A stretch of DNA of 64,000 bases from Gp6-AA40 sp963818645 (GCA_963818645.1 CAWFTF010000004.1:133285-197284), one strand, 5' to 3'. Shown: positions 1 through 10,530, counted from the first letter of the stretch. The notes: generated by a model not told the origin, from the letters alone. A program made the numbers and translations.

Positions 1-87
1 TGATCACTTCAGAAGAGAGAACCACCACTCTCCACGCCGGCTCCGGTTACGCGGCTGAACGGCTCTGCTCGAGGTCATCACAAAGCT

Positions 88-1191
88 ATGGAACTTGTTG
101 TCCGGAAGAATGAGCTTCTGCGAGAACTCCAGCTTTTCCAGGGCATCGTCGAGCGGAAGAACACCATTCCCATCCTCGCCAACGTGCTGATTGAAGCGAA
201 GGGTGATGAGGTTTGCATGCTTGCGACCGACCTCGAGGTCGCATTGAGAAGCCGTTGCCACGCGGCTGTGGCAAAGAGCGGGTCGTTGACGCTCCCTGCG
301 AAGAAGCTCTACGAAATCGTGAAAGCTCTTCCCGAGACCGATGTTCGAATCGAACAGGATCGCAACGGCGTGAAAGTCGCTGCGGACAGATTTGATTCAC
401 GCATGCAGACGTTGCCGCGCGAGGACTTCCCGACGCTGCCGGATGTCAGTGGGGCCGCACGCGCGACGTTGCCGCGAGCTGCAGTCCGGGAGATGGTCTC
501 GAAGACGCAATACGCGATTACGGGAGAGGACACGCGCTACTTCCTGAACGGTGCGAAATTCATTCTCCGGCCCCAGGGCCTGACGCTGGTTGCGACTGAC
601 GGACATCGGCTCGCTTTAGTCGAAGTTCAGCATCCGACAGGTGTGGAGGAGGAAGTCGGTGTCATCCTTCCGAAGAAGACATTGCTCGAGTTGGGCAAGT
701 TGCTCGCCGAGGGAGAGGGCGACATTCAGTTCGAGAGCGGTGAGAACCATCTCTTCTTCGAAGTCGGCGGTCGAGTTTTGATCTCACGGATGATCGATGG
801 TCAGTTCCCGGCCTATGAACGCGTCATTCCGAAGGGAAACGACAAAACGATCGAGTTCGATCGCGAGCGCCTGACCAGCGCCGTGAAACGTGTGGCGCTG
901 CTTTCGAATGAGCGATCGAGAGCGGTCAAGTTTGAAGTGGACAAGGGGAAGGTCGAAGTCACATCGAGCAGCTCGGAGTTTGGCGAAGCGCACGAGCAAC
1001 TTCCCGTCGAATATAACGGCCCGGTGTTGACGATTTCGTTCAACGCCCAGTATGTGCTCGACTTCCTGAATGTCGTCGAGACCGACATTGTTTCGCTCTC
1101 GCTCAAGGACGATGTCAGCCAGGCCGTGATGAAACCCGTCGGTGCACAAGGGTACGACTACACCTACGTGATCATGCCGATGAGGATTTGA
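88..1191 (+). CDS. dnaN: DNA polymerase III sliding clamp (beta subunit)
   Basis: The 367-residue product has the normal clamp length and opens with a typical clamp N-terminus (MELVVRKNELLRELQLFQGI) and early block RKNTIPILANVLIEA. It ends in the family signature YVIMPMRI. The protein forms a ring dimer around DNA and tethers replicative polymerase and repair enzymes. The gene is followed after 10 bp by gyrB and then gyrA, the classic origin-proximal order, so dnaA probably lies just left of the window (inference). The start is the ATG at 88, which gives the exact family N-terminus. No strong promoter was recognised in the 87 bp upstream. Confidence 0.97.
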   Translation: MELVVRKNELLRELQLFQGIVERKNTIPILANVLIEAKGDEVCMLATDLEVALRSRCHAAVAKSGSLTLPAKKLYEIVKALPETDVRIEQDRNGVKVAADRFDSRMQTLPREDFPTLPDVSGAARATLPRAAVREMVSKTQYAITGEDTRYFLNGAKFILRPQGLTLVATDGHRLALVEVQHPTGVEEEVGVILPKKTLLELGKLLAEGEGDIQFESGENHLFFEVGGRVLISRMIDGQFPAYERVIPKGNDKTIEFDRERLTSAVKRVALLSNERSRAVKFEVDKGKVEVTSSSSEFGEAHEQLPVEYNGPVLTISFNAQYVLDFLNVVETDIVSLSLKDDVSQAVMKPVGAQGYDYTYVIMPMRI

Positions 1192-1201
1192 GCGGGGTCT
1201 T

Positions 1202-3796
1202 TTGAATCCAACCGATCTGAAAACAGGTGTGGAAGAGCCGCGAGAACAGCACAAGGAGCACGTCGACGACCTCGTAGTGTCGGAGACTGGATCGACAGGT
1301 CCCAACGGGAACGGGGCTGCAGACGATTACGGCGCCGACAAGATCAAGGTCCTGGAGGGGCTCGAAGCCGTGCGGAAGCGCCCGGCCATGTACATCGGGT
1401 CGACTGGTGCCCCCGGGTTGCACCACCTGGTGTACGAGATCGTCGACAACTCAATCGACGAAGCCCTCGCCGGTTACTGCGATCAGGTCAACGTCACCAT
1501 CCACATCGATAACTCGATCACCGTCGTGGACAACGGTCGTGGGATTCCTGTGGACCGACACGCCAGTGGCAAATCCGCTGCGGAAGTCGTCCTGACGGTC
1601 CTGCACGCCGGTGGCAAGTTCGATAACGACAGCTACAAAGTCTCGGGCGGTCTCCACGGAGTAGGCGTCTCCGTCGTCAACGCGCTATCGGAGCGCCTGG
1701 ACCTCGAGATCTGGCGCAACGAACAGGTCTACCAGCAGAGTTACGAGCGCGGTGATCCAACCGGTGAGCTGGAAATCACCGGAACGACGCAACGCCGCGG
1801 CACGAAAGTCACGTTCAAGCCAGACACGCAGATTTTCGAAACGATTGAATACAGCTTCGACACGCTGGCCCAGCGACTCCGGGAACTCGCATTCCTGAAC
1901 GGTGGCATCCTCATCACGATCGACGATGAGCGGGACGGCAAGAGCCACAAGTTTCAGTATGAAGGCGGCATCGTCTCGTTCGTCCAGCATCTGAATAAGA
2001 ACAAGGCGCTCGTCAACGAGAAGCCGATCTTCATGAAGGGTGACAAGGACGGCATTGACGCCGAGATCGCCCTGCAATGGAACGACGGTTACTCGGAGTT
2101 GGTCTTCACTTTCGCGAACAACATCAACACGCACGAGGGCGGCACTCACCTGTCAGGCTTCCGCTCGGCATTGACCCGAACGATCAACGCGTACGCGGTG
2201 AAGAACAACCTCGCGAAGGATCTGAAGGACGCCAGCATCAGCGGCGATGACATTCGCGAAGGCTTGACCGGAGTCGTCAGCGTCAAGATTCCGCGCCCGC
2301 AGTTCGAAGGGCAGACGAAGACAAAACTCGGAAATACCGAAGTCAAAGGGATCATCGAGACGATCGTCAACGACAAGCTCGGGCAGTTCCTCGAAGAGAA
2401 CCCGGTCGTCGCCAAACGAGTCATCGGCAAGGCTGTCGATGCCGCTCGCGCTCGCGAGGCCGCTCGCAAGGCCCGCGATCTCGTCCGCCGCAAAGGGGCC
2501 CTCGACGGCAGCAGTCTCCCCGGCAAGCTTGCGGACTGCCAGGAGCGCGATCCCGCCCAGAGCGAGATCTACATCGTCGAAGGCGAGTCCGCAGGTGGGT
2601 CAGCCAAGCAGGGACGTGACCGTCGATTCCAGGCGATCCTGCCGATCAAGGGCAAGATCCTGAATGTCGAAAAGGCGCGCTTCGACAAGATGCTGAGCAG
2701 CGACGAGATCAAGACGATGATCGCGGCGCTCGGGTGCGGAATCGGCAGTGAGGACTTCGACGTCGAGAAACTGCGCTACCACCGCGTCATCATCATGACG
2801 GACGCCGACGTGGACGGCTCGCACATCCGCACGCTCCTGCTGACGTTCTTCTACCGGCAGATGGGCCAGCTGATCGATCGCGGTCACATCTACATCGCTC
2901 AGCCGCCGCTCTTCAGGGCCAAGCGTGGACGCTCGGAGACGTACATCAAGAACGAACAGGATCTGGATGGCTTCCTGGTGCGTCGAGCAGTTGAATCGCG
3001 AGTGGTGAAGCTGGCCGATGGCAGCGAGCTCTTTGGCGAGCAACTCGAACGTCAACTGCAGCGGAGCAACGCCTACCGGAAACTCCTCCAGCAGGTGACT
3101 CGACGCGGCCATCCTCCCTCGATTGTGTCGGCATTGCTGGAAGGCGAGGCGCGCGACAAATCATTCTTCGAGCAGCGCGATCGGCTGGATGTGATCGCGG
3201 CGCGCATGACGACCCCCACGCGAACGGTGTCGGTCACGCGCGACGACGAACACAACGTCTTCGCGCTGCAGATCGAGGATCGATCCCTTGGCTATCCTCG
3301 GCAGTACGAGATCGGGATTGATTTCATTACGTCAGGCGAGTACCGCATGCTGGTCGCCGCCTATCGCGAGATCGCCGATATCAAGTTCCCTGCGGTAGTC
3401 GTGTCAGGAGAGGTCCAGCGGGAAGAAGCGCAGGACGAGGCAACCGAGGAGACGGCACAGGGCACGACGCAGGCAGCCGAGGTGCCGGCGACGACCAAGG
3501 CGACTCGAAAGGATCCCGACGTCACGCTTCAGTCGCTGGATGACTTTGTCGAGTTCTTCATTACCGCGGGCAAGAAGGGCATCGCGATCAATCGTTACAA
3601 GGGGCTCGGCGAGATGAATCCGGACACCCTCTGGAACACGACGATGGATCCGGAGAACCGGACGCTGCTGCAAGTTCGAGCAGAGGATCACGCCGAAGCG
3701 GATCAGATGTTCACGACACTGATGGGTGATCAGGTCGAGCCGCGACGGAAGTTCATCGAAGACAACGCCCTCGACGTTCGCAATCTCGACGTGTAG
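1202..3796 (+). CDS. gyrB: DNA gyrase subunit B
   Basis: This is the ATPase and TOPRIM subunit of the type II topoisomerase that adds negative supercoils. Visible blocks are the GHKL ATP site (EIVDNSIDEALAG; VVDNGRGIPVD; GGLHGVGVSVVNALS), TOPRIM EGESAGGSAKQGRDRRFQA with TDADVDGSHIRTLLLTFFYR, and the C-terminal RYKGLGEMNPDTLW. At 864 residues it is longer than E. coli GyrB: it has the Gram-negative-type insert plus an acidic Glu/Thr/Ala linker near residues 738-770. The start is TTG at 1202, giving about 47 non-conserved residues before DKIKVLEGLEAVRKRPAMY. A later start (GTG near 1229 or 1278) is possible. It sits 10 bp after dnaN. Confidence 0.97.
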   Translation: MNPTDLKTGVEEPREQHKEHVDDLVVSETGSTGPNGNGAADDYGADKIKVLEGLEAVRKRPAMYIGSTGAPGLHHLVYEIVDNSIDEALAGYCDQVNVTIHIDNSITVVDNGRGIPVDRHASGKSAAEVVLTVLHAGGKFDNDSYKVSGGLHGVGVSVVNALSERLDLEIWRNEQVYQQSYERGDPTGELEITGTTQRRGTKVTFKPDTQIFETIEYSFDTLAQRLRELAFLNGGILITIDDERDGKSHKFQYEGGIVSFVQHLNKNKALVNEKPIFMKGDKDGIDAEIALQWNDGYSELVFTFANNINTHEGGTHLSGFRSALTRTINAYAVKNNLAKDLKDASISGDDIREGLTGVVSVKIPRPQFEGQTKTKLGNTEVKGIIETIVNDKLGQFLEENPVVAKRVIGKAVDAARAREAARKARDLVRRKGALDGSSLPGKLADCQERDPAQSEIYIVEGESAGGSAKQGRDRRFQAILPIKGKILNVEKARFDKMLSSDEIKTMIAALGCGIGSEDFDVEKLRYHRVIIMTDADVDGSHIRTLLLTFFYRQMGQLIDRGHIYIAQPPLFRAKRGRSETYIKNEQDLDGFLVRRAVESRVVKLADGSELFGEQLERQLQRSNAYRKLLQQVTRRGHPPSIVSALLEGEARDKSFFEQRDRLDVIAARMTTPTRTVSVTRDDEHNVFALQIEDRSLGYPRQYEIGIDFITSGEYRMLVAAYREIADIKFPAVVVSGEVQREEAQDEATEETAQGTTQAAEVPATTKATRKDPDVTLQSLDDFVEFFITAGKKGIAINRYKGLGEMNPDTLWNTTMDPENRTLLQVRAEDHAEADQMFTTLMGDQVEPRRKFIEDNALDVRNLDV

Positions 3797-3820
3797 CGTC
3801 CGCCGCACAATTCCGAGTTC

Positions 3821-6352
3821 ATGACAACACCGACGCCGAACCGCATCCCCGTCAACATCGAAGACGAGATGAAGCGTTCGTACATGGATTACGCCATGAG
3901 CGTAATCATTGGACGAGCGCTGCCTGACGTCCGCGATGGGCTCAAGCCTGCTCATCGCCGTGTGCTCTACGGCATGAAGGCCATGGGGCTGACCTCGACC
4001 CGCGGTTATCGCAAATGCGCGAAGATCGTCGGCGAGGTGATGGGGAACTACCACCCCCACGGTGACGCCTCGATTTACGACACCCTGGTCCGCCTGGCGC
4101 AGGACTTCAACATGCGCTACGTGCTGACCGACGGGCAGGGCAACTTCGGCTCGATCGACGGTGACCCGCCGGCGGCGATGCGATACACGGAAGCCCGTCT
4201 CGACGGCCTGGCTGACGAGATGATGGTCGACCTCGATAAAGAGACGGTCGACTTCGTTCCGAACTACGACGAGACGACAGAAGAGCCAACAGTCCTGCCG
4301 GCGCCGTTTCCCAATCTGCTGGTGAACGGCTCCGCAGGAATCGCCGTTGGCATGGCGACGAACATCCCACCGCACAACATGCGGGAGGTGATCGAAGCCG
4401 CGATCTGGTTGATCGAGAGCGCGCAGTCAGACGAGAAGCCGACGCTGGGTGAAAAGCAACGCAAGGTGCTGGAGTTGGTACCGGGCCCGGACTTTCCGAC
4501 GGGTGGTTACATCATCGGCCGTCAGGGAATCCAGCAGGCGTACCTGACCGGTCGCGGCATGGTGACCATGCGCGCCAAGGCGGAGATCGAAACCGCCAAG
4601 AAAGGCGACCGCCAGAGCATCGTCATCGAGGCAATTCCCTATCAGGTCAATAAGGCACGGCTGATCGAGCGCATTGCCGAACTGGTGCGCGACAAAGTGC
4701 TCGAGGGCATTTCAGATATCCGCGATGAATCCGATCGCGATGGCCTGCGCGTCGTCATCGACCTGAAGCGAGGCGAGGTCGGCGAGGTCGTTCTCAACAA
4801 TCTCTACAAGCACACCCAGCTGCAGACAACGTTCGGCATTAACACGCTGGCGATTGTCGGTGGGCGGCCACAGGTGCTGTCGCTCCTCGAGGTCCTCGAC
4901 AACTTCGTCGAGTTCCGTCGCGAGATCGTTCGTCGACGAACGGAGTTCGAGCTTCGCAAGGCCGAAGCGCGTCGACACATCCTGGAAGGGTTGAAGATCG
5001 CGCTCGATCATCTCGACGCCGTGATCGCGCTCATTCGAGCCTCGGCAAATCCGCCTGTGGCGAGAGAAGGGCTTATCACGCAGTTCGGCTTGTCGCAGAT
5101 TCAGGCGCAGGCGATCCTCGACATGCAGCTGCAACGCCTCACGGGTCTGGAGCGAGACAAGATTCTGAACGAGCTGGCGGAGCTGCTGAAGTTGATCGAA
5201 CGACTGCTCGCCATCCTGAGCAGCGACAAGCTCGTCATGCAGATTGTCGTCGACGAACTCCGTCAGGTGCAGGAGAAGTACGGCGATCCGCGTCGTACCG
5301 AGATCCTCGCGGCCGAAGGCGAATTCCGCATCGAGGACCTGATCGCCGAAGAAGACATGGCGATCACGGTCAGCAACACCGGGTACATCAAGCGCACCGC
5401 GATCACCAACTACCGGAATCAGCGGCGAGGGGGCAAGGGCCGTATTGGTATGCGGACTCGCGAAGAGGACTTCGTCAGTCACCTCTTCGTCGCGTCGAGC
5501 CACGCCTACATCATGATTTTCTCGGATCGAGGCCGCGCGTACTGGCTGAAGGTCCACGAGATTCCTGATGTCGGTCCAGACGGCAGAGGCAAGGCGATCG
5601 CCAACCTGGTCTCCATGGAAGAAGGAGAGCGGATCGCTGCGCTGCTCGCCGTCAAGGAATTCGAAGACGACAAGTTCATCGTGATGGGAACTCGCCGCGG
5701 CGTGATCAAGAAATCCGAGCTGAGTGCGTTCAGCAATCCTCGAGCGGGCGGCATCATCGCGATGGGCGTTGAGGAAGGTGACTCGGTCATCGCAGTGCAG
5801 ATCTCGAATGGCAGCAACGAGATCTTCATCGGGACCCGAAGCGGGATGTCGATCCGGTTCCCGGAGAGCGACGTCCGGCCGATGGGTCGGGCCGCCTACG
5901 GTGTCCGTGGCATCTCGCTTCGAGAGGACGACGAAGTTGTCGGCATGGACGTGTTGGCGCCCGGTGGAACGATTCTTTCAGTGACCGAGCAGGGATACGG
6001 CAAGCGAACCGAGCTCGAGGAATATCGAGTCCAGTCGCGCGGCGGCATCGGGATCATCAACATCCAGACCAGCGAGAGAAACGGCAAGGTCATCGGCGTC
6101 GTGCAGGTCAGCAACGACGACGAGCTGATGCTCATCACGCAGCAGGGAAAGATCCTGCGAATGGCCGCGAACACCATCCGTGCGATTGGTCGCGCGACTC
6201 AGGGTGTACGGCTGATTGATATCGAAGGCGACGATCGCGCGGTGTCGATTGCGCGGCTCGAAGAGCAGGACGAGGAGATCAAGGCTGACGGAATTGCCGA
6301 TGACGTGACGCCGGGCGCCGACAACGCCCCCGACGGGCCGGTCGAGGAGTAG
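3821..6352 (+). CDS. gyrA: DNA gyrase subunit A
   Basis: This is the DNA breakage-reunion subunit that partners GyrB. The 843-residue protein carries the catalytic tyrosine in AAMRYTEAR (Tyr122), the same number as in E. coli. The quinolone-determining region reads HPHGDASIYDTL, so the position equivalent to E. coli Ser83 is Ala. The C-terminal wrapping domain has the GyrA box QRRGGKG, which marks gyrase rather than topoisomerase IV. The last 40 residues are an acidic tail. It follows gyrB after 24 bp, probably as one transcript. Its stop codon abuts the stop of the convergent uvrD gene with no gap. Confidence 0.97.
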   Translation: MTTPTPNRIPVNIEDEMKRSYMDYAMSVIIGRALPDVRDGLKPAHRRVLYGMKAMGLTSTRGYRKCAKIVGEVMGNYHPHGDASIYDTLVRLAQDFNMRYVLTDGQGNFGSIDGDPPAAMRYTEARLDGLADEMMVDLDKETVDFVPNYDETTEEPTVLPAPFPNLLVNGSAGIAVGMATNIPPHNMREVIEAAIWLIESAQSDEKPTLGEKQRKVLELVPGPDFPTGGYIIGRQGIQQAYLTGRGMVTMRAKAEIETAKKGDRQSIVIEAIPYQVNKARLIERIAELVRDKVLEGISDIRDESDRDGLRVVIDLKRGEVGEVVLNNLYKHTQLQTTFGINTLAIVGGRPQVLSLLEVLDNFVEFRREIVRRRTEFELRKAEARRHILEGLKIALDHLDAVIALIRASANPPVAREGLITQFGLSQIQAQAILDMQLQRLTGLERDKILNELAELLKLIERLLAILSSDKLVMQIVVDELRQVQEKYGDPRRTEILAAEGEFRIEDLIAEEDMAITVSNTGYIKRTAITNYRNQRRGGKGRIGMRTREEDFVSHLFVASSHAYIMIFSDRGRAYWLKVHEIPDVGPDGRGKAIANLVSMEEGERIAALLAVKEFEDDKFIVMGTRRGVIKKSELSAFSNPRAGGIIAMGVEEGDSVIAVQISNGSNEIFIGTRSGMSIRFPESDVRPMGRAAYGVRGISLREDDEVVGMDVLAPGGTILSVTEQGYGKRTELEEYRVQSRGGIGIINIQTSERNGKVIGVVQVSNDDELMLITQQGKILRMAANTIRAIGRATQGVRLIDIEGDDRAVSIARLEEQDEEIKADGIADDVTPGADNAPDGPVEE

Positions 6353-8623
6353 CTAGGCCATCTCCAGCTTCGCGAATCTGGCGCGCAGCGTCTTCTGTCC
6401 CACAGAGAGGAATCGCACGACCAGCTTTGTGTCGTCGTCCAGCGGTTCCACGCTCAGAATCGTGCCGACGCCGAACTTTGGATGCCTGACTTTCGCGCCG
6501 AGCTTCATCTCGCGCGGGAGTGACTGGTCCTCGTCCTCGTAGGCGTAGACCTCAGGCTCTTCCCGGACGCGACCGCGATAGCTGCCACCCCTCCGAGCAT
6601 CGCGAAACTGTGCGTACGACGGCGGCGGAGTCAGGAAGGATGGCGCGAACGACGACGGAACCTCTTCGATGAGCTCGGCAGGAATCTCGTCGACGAAGCG
6701 GGATGGCTCGGTGGACTGGTAATCGCCGAACACACGACGACGCGCGGCGGATGTCAGCACGAGCCGGCGTTGAGCGCGAGTAATCGCGACGTAACACAAA
6801 CGGCGTTCTTCCTCGAGCTCGACTTCGTCATCGCTGGACCGTGAGTGAGGGAAGAGACCTTCCTCCAGGCCGCTGATGACGACAATCGGAAACTCGAGGC
6901 CTTTGGCGCTGTGCATGGTCAACATGACCACGCGGGCGTTCTTGGCTCCGGCTTCCTCGTCGACGTCAGATAACAGCGAGAGCTGGTCGACGAATCCTCC
7001 CAGCGAAGGCTCAGGATTCCGGCTTTCGTATTCGCGAGCTGCGGACACGAGCTCCAGCAGGTTCTCAATTCGACCTTCCGCTTCCTCGCTGCGCTCGTCA
7101 CGCAGATCCTGGAGGTATCCGCTTCGGTCGAGCACTTTACCGAGCGCGAGGGAGACCGGCTCCTCGGCAGCTATGGCTGCGAGGTTCAGAATGAGATCGC
7201 GGAACGCTGTCAGCGACGCAAGCGATCGATTGGGCAGCAGACGTCGATCGATGCCATGCAGAAGGCGGGACCAAAGCGAATCGTTCGAGGCTCTCGGGTG
7301 CAATTCGGCCAACAGCGGCGACAGCGTATGAGCATCCGTCTCCGCGGGCAGTGGAATCGCCTCCAGGGACTCCATGACTCCCTTGCCAACGCCCCGTGCA
7401 GGGACATTCACGACGCGTCGAAAGCTCACATCGTCGTGGGGATTCAGGATCAGCCTCAGATAGGCGAGGGCGTCCTTGACCTCTTTGCGCTCGTAGAAAC
7501 GCACACCACCGATGATTCGGTATGGCGTGCCGGCGCGTCGAAGCGCATCTTCCAACGTGCGTGACTGCGAGTTCGTCCGATACAGAATCGCGACAGTGTT
7601 TTCAGGATCCTCGTGCAGGGCCATTCGGGACGTCCGCGAGACGAACTCCGCTTCGTCCAGGTCGTCACCGGCGCGATAGTAGAGGATCTTCGCGCCACCA
7701 CTGCGCTCCGTGTACAGCCTCTTGTCTTTGCGATTTCTGTTGTTGGCGATAACGGCGGACGCCGCATCGAGGATCACCTGCGTTGAGCGATAGTTGCGCT
7801 CGAGGCGCACGGTCGCGACTTCCGGGAAGTCGTGCTCGAAGTCCAGGATGTTCCTCAGGTCGGCTCCTCGCCACTTGTAGATCGACTGGTCTGGGTCGCC
7901 GACGACGCAGAGATTGTGGTGAGTCGCGAGGTGGCGAATGAGCAGGTACTGCGGACGATTGGTGTCCTGGTACTCGTCGACCATCACGTAGCGGAACTTC
8001 TTCGAGTAGCGCTCGCGCACGGACGCCGATTGCTCGAAGAGCTCCACCGTCTTGAGGAGCAGATCGTCGAAGTCGAGCGCGTTGGCCTCTTTGAGCGCCT
8101 TCGTATAGGAGGCAAAGAGCTTGCTGACCTGTTCGTCGCGGCTGGTCCATGCGCCTGGAATACCGTCAGCGGCCTCCATCCGATTCTTCGCGTGACTGAT
8201 TCGCGAGAGCACAACCCGCGGCTGAAGCGTCCCGTCGAGACCTGCTTCACGGAGCACGTGCTTCATCAGCGTCATCTGATCGCTCGAGTCGTAGATGACG
8301 AAGTCTCTGGAGAGGCCGATCTGGGGCGCTTCTCGTCGCAGCAGCCTGGCGCACAGCGCGTGGAATGTCGAGATCCACATGCTTCTGCAGTCGGTGCCGA
8401 GAAGAGCCTCGACGCGCGAGCGCATCTCCCCCGCCGCTTTGTTGGTGAAAGTGACGGCGAGGATACGGTCGGGCTCTGTGAGTCCGTCGCTGACGAGGTG
8501 CGCAATGCGATGAGCAATGACACGCGTCTTGCCCGACCCTGCGCCGGCCAGAATGAGGAGGGGACCCTCGGTTTTGAGAACAGCCTCGCGCTGTTCGGGA
8601 TTGAGCCCTGACAACAAGTCCAT
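6353..8623 (-). CDS. uvrD: UvrD/PcrA-type superfamily 1A DNA helicase
   Basis: This ATP-driven 3'-5' helicase acts in nucleotide excision and mismatch repair and in replication restart. Walker A is AGAGSGKT with Lys32; motif Ia region AVTFTNKAAGEM, motif II DEYQDTN, motif III GDPDQSIYKWRGA, motif IV/V LERNYRST and TMHSAKGLEFPIV, and motif VI YVAITRAQRRL are all present in order. The C-terminal segment VRHPKFGVGTI is the Tudor-like fold found in UvrD/PcrA that contacts RNA polymerase. The 756-residue length fits the family; PcrA is an equally valid name. It is convergent with gyrA and begins 62 bp from the 3' end of glmS. Confidence 0.95.
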   Translation of the reverse strand: MDLLSGLNPEQREAVLKTEGPLLILAGAGSGKTRVIAHRIAHLVSDGLTEPDRILAVTFTNKAAGEMRSRVEALLGTDCRSMWISTFHALCARLLRREAPQIGLSRDFVIYDSSDQMTLMKHVLREAGLDGTLQPRVVLSRISHAKNRMEAADGIPGAWTSRDEQVSKLFASYTKALKEANALDFDDLLLKTVELFEQSASVRERYSKKFRYVMVDEYQDTNRPQYLLIRHLATHHNLCVVGDPDQSIYKWRGADLRNILDFEHDFPEVATVRLERNYRSTQVILDAASAVIANNRNRKDKRLYTERSGGAKILYYRAGDDLDEAEFVSRTSRMALHEDPENTVAILYRTNSQSRTLEDALRRAGTPYRIIGGVRFYERKEVKDALAYLRLILNPHDDVSFRRVVNVPARGVGKGVMESLEAIPLPAETDAHTLSPLLAELHPRASNDSLWSRLLHGIDRRLLPNRSLASLTAFRDLILNLAAIAAEEPVSLALGKVLDRSGYLQDLRDERSEEAEGRIENLLELVSAAREYESRNPEPSLGGFVDQLSLLSDVDEEAGAKNARVVMLTMHSAKGLEFPIVVISGLEEGLFPHSRSSDDEVELEEERRLCYVAITRAQRRLVLTSAARRRVFGDYQSTEPSRFVDEIPAELIEEVPSSFAPSFLTPPPSYAQFRDARRGGSYRGRVREEPEVYAYEDEDQSLPREMKLGAKVRHPKFGVGTILSVEPLDDDTKLVVRFLSVGQKTLRARFAKLEMA

Positions 8624-8685
8624 CGATGGGAACTGTATCTTGCCGTACAGTGTCCCGTCGTCGCAGCGACGGAGTCAATCTCTCG

Positions 8686-10530
8686 CTATTCCACCGTCAC
8701 GCTCTTGGCGAGGTTGCGCGGCTGATCGACGTCGCATCCGCGACGCACGGCGATGTAATACGCGAGCAACTGCAACGGAATCGTCATGATGATCGGCGTC
8801 AGCTGGGGCGATGTCCGCGGCATCGGCACGACGATGTCCAGCGCTGGATCCATGATGGCGCTCATGCGTGGATCGCCCTCGCTTGTGATCGCGATGACCG
8901 ATCCGCCGCGTGCCTTGGCCTCCTGGACGTTGCCCAGCATCTTTTCGAACACGGCGTCGTCGGGGGCCACCGCCACGACAGGCATGTTCTCGTCGATGAG
9001 CGCGATCGGTCCGTGCTTCATCTCGCCGGCAGGGTAGCCCTCGGCGTGGATGTATGAGATTTCCTTCAGTTTGAGCGCTCCCTCGAGGGCGATCGGGTAG
9101 TTGAATCCACGCCCGAGGAAGAGAAAATCACGACGCGAGTGAAACCTCTCTGCAACACGTTCCATGGCCGCGGACGCGCGAATCGCTTGATCGATGACGT
9201 GCGGCAGTTGCAGGAGCGCGTCGATGTGAGACCGCATCTCGTCCTGAGAGAGCGTGCCGCGCACCTGCGCCATGTAGAGCGCGAGAAGTTGCAGCGCCAC
9301 GAGCTGTGACGTGAAGGCCTTGGTCGAGGCGACGCCGATCTCCGGGCCGGCGTGCGTGTACACCGTGCCGTCGGTCTCTCGCGTCGCCATGCTGCCGACG
9401 ACGTTGCAGATGGCCAGGCTGGCGACGCCCTGTCGCTTCGCTTCACGAAGGGATGCGAGGGTGTCGGCCGTTTCGCCGGACTGCGTGATGACGATCGTCA
9501 GTTCGTCCCGATCGACGATGGCGTTTCGATAACGATACTCCGAGCCGTAATCCACTTCGACCGGAATGCGCGCCAGCGTTTCGATCAGGAACTTGCCGAC
9601 AAGACCCGCATGCCAGGATGTTCCACACGCGATGATCGTGATCTGGCGAAGTTTGCGGAAGAGCTCCTCTGAGAGGTTGATCTCCTCCAGGAAAATCTGA
9701 GCCCGTTCCAGAGATACGCGTCCCAGGATCGTGTCGCGCGCGGCCGTCGGCTGCTCAAAGATTTCCTTGAGCATGAAGTGCTTGTGCCCACCCTTCTCCG
9801 CCGCGATCGGATCCCACAGCACTCGCTTGGTCGCCTTGGAGACCGCACGTCCGTTGAAGTCGGTGAAGTCGACACCGGCGCGCGTGATGACCGCCATCTC
9901 CTCGTCACCGAGAAAGACGACGTCGCGCGTGTGACTGAGGATGGCAGGGATATCCGAGGCGACGAAGAACTCGTCCTGGCCCAGGCCGACGATGATCGGC
10001 GGGCCGTTTCGAACCGCCACGATCTTCTCGGGATCCGCGACGGACACGAGCACAAGGGCGAACATGCCTCGCATCAGTTTCAGGGAGCGGCGAACCGCGT
10101 TCTCGAGGCCGTCCGACTTCATCTCGCGTTCCACGAGGTGCGCGACGATCTCCGTGTCGGTTTCTGTCTTGAAGATGTGCCCCTGCTGCTGGAGCTCGTG
10201 TTTCAGCTCGAGGTAGTTCTCGATGATGCCGTTGTGAACGACGACAATTCTGCCCGTGCAGTCACGATGCGGGTGTGCGTTCTCCTCGGTGGGACGGCCG
10301 TGGGTGGCCCATCGTGTGTGGCCGACACCGTAAACGCCTTCTGCGGGGTCGTCGCGCAGCACATTCTCGAGATTCACCAACTTGCCGGCGGACCGGCGGA
10401 GTTCGATGCCCTCGGGGCTGACGAGCGCCACGCCAGCAGAGTCGTAGCCTCGATACTCCATGCGCCGCAACCCGTCGATCAGGACGGGTACGACAGGTTT
10501 CGAGCCGATGTATCCGATGATTCCGCACAT
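8686..10530 (-). CDS. glmS: Glutamine--fructose-6-phosphate aminotransferase (isomerizing)
   Basis: GlmS makes glucosamine-6-phosphate from fructose-6-phosphate and glutamine, the first step to UDP-GlcNAc for peptidoglycan. The N-terminal glutaminase begins MCGIIGYIG with catalytic Cys2, followed by GHTRWATHG and HNGIIENYLELK. Two SIS domains follow (ACGTSWHAG; QSGETADTLASLREAK; FLGRGFNYPIALEGALKLKE), and the end is the family signature QPRNLAKSVTVE. The start is placed at ATG 10530, since processing must expose the Cys; the frame stays open 29 codons further but that stretch is unrelated. It lies 4 bp after glmU, so the two consecutive hexosamine enzymes form an operon. No glmS ribozyme-like leader fits in that gap. 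Confidence 0.97.
   Translation of the reverse strand: MCGIIGYIGSKPVVPVLIDGLRRMEYRGYDSAGVALVSPEGIELRRSAGKLVNLENVLRDDPAEGVYGVGHTRWATHGRPTEENAHPHRDCTGRIVVVHNGIIENYLELKHELQQQGHIFKTETDTEIVAHLVEREMKSDGLENAVRRSLKLMRGMFALVLVSVADPEKIVAVRNGPPIIVGLGQDEFFVASDIPAILSHTRDVVFLGDEEMAVITRAGVDFTDFNGRAVSKATKRVLWDPIAAEKGGHKHFMLKEIFEQPTAARDTILGRVSLERAQIFLEEINLSEELFRKLRQITIIACGTSWHAGLVGKFLIETLARIPVEVDYGSEYRYRNAIVDRDELTIVITQSGETADTLASLREAKRQGVASLAICNVVGSMATRETDGTVYTHAGPEIGVASTKAFTSQLVALQLLALYMAQVRGTLSQDEMRSHIDALLQLPHVIDQAIRASAAMERVAERFHSRRDFLFLGRGFNYPIALEGALKLKEISYIHAEGYPAGEMKHGPIALIDENMPVVAVAPDDAVFEKMLGNVQEAKARGGSVIAITSEGDPRMSAIMDPALDIVVPMPRTSPQLTPIIMTIPLQLLAYYIAVRRGCDVDQPRNLAKSVTVE

Noticed and set aside
1..3. TGA at the window start as the dnaA stop codon
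   Set aside because: dnaA usually precedes dnaN, but three bases cannot identify a gene; not annotated.
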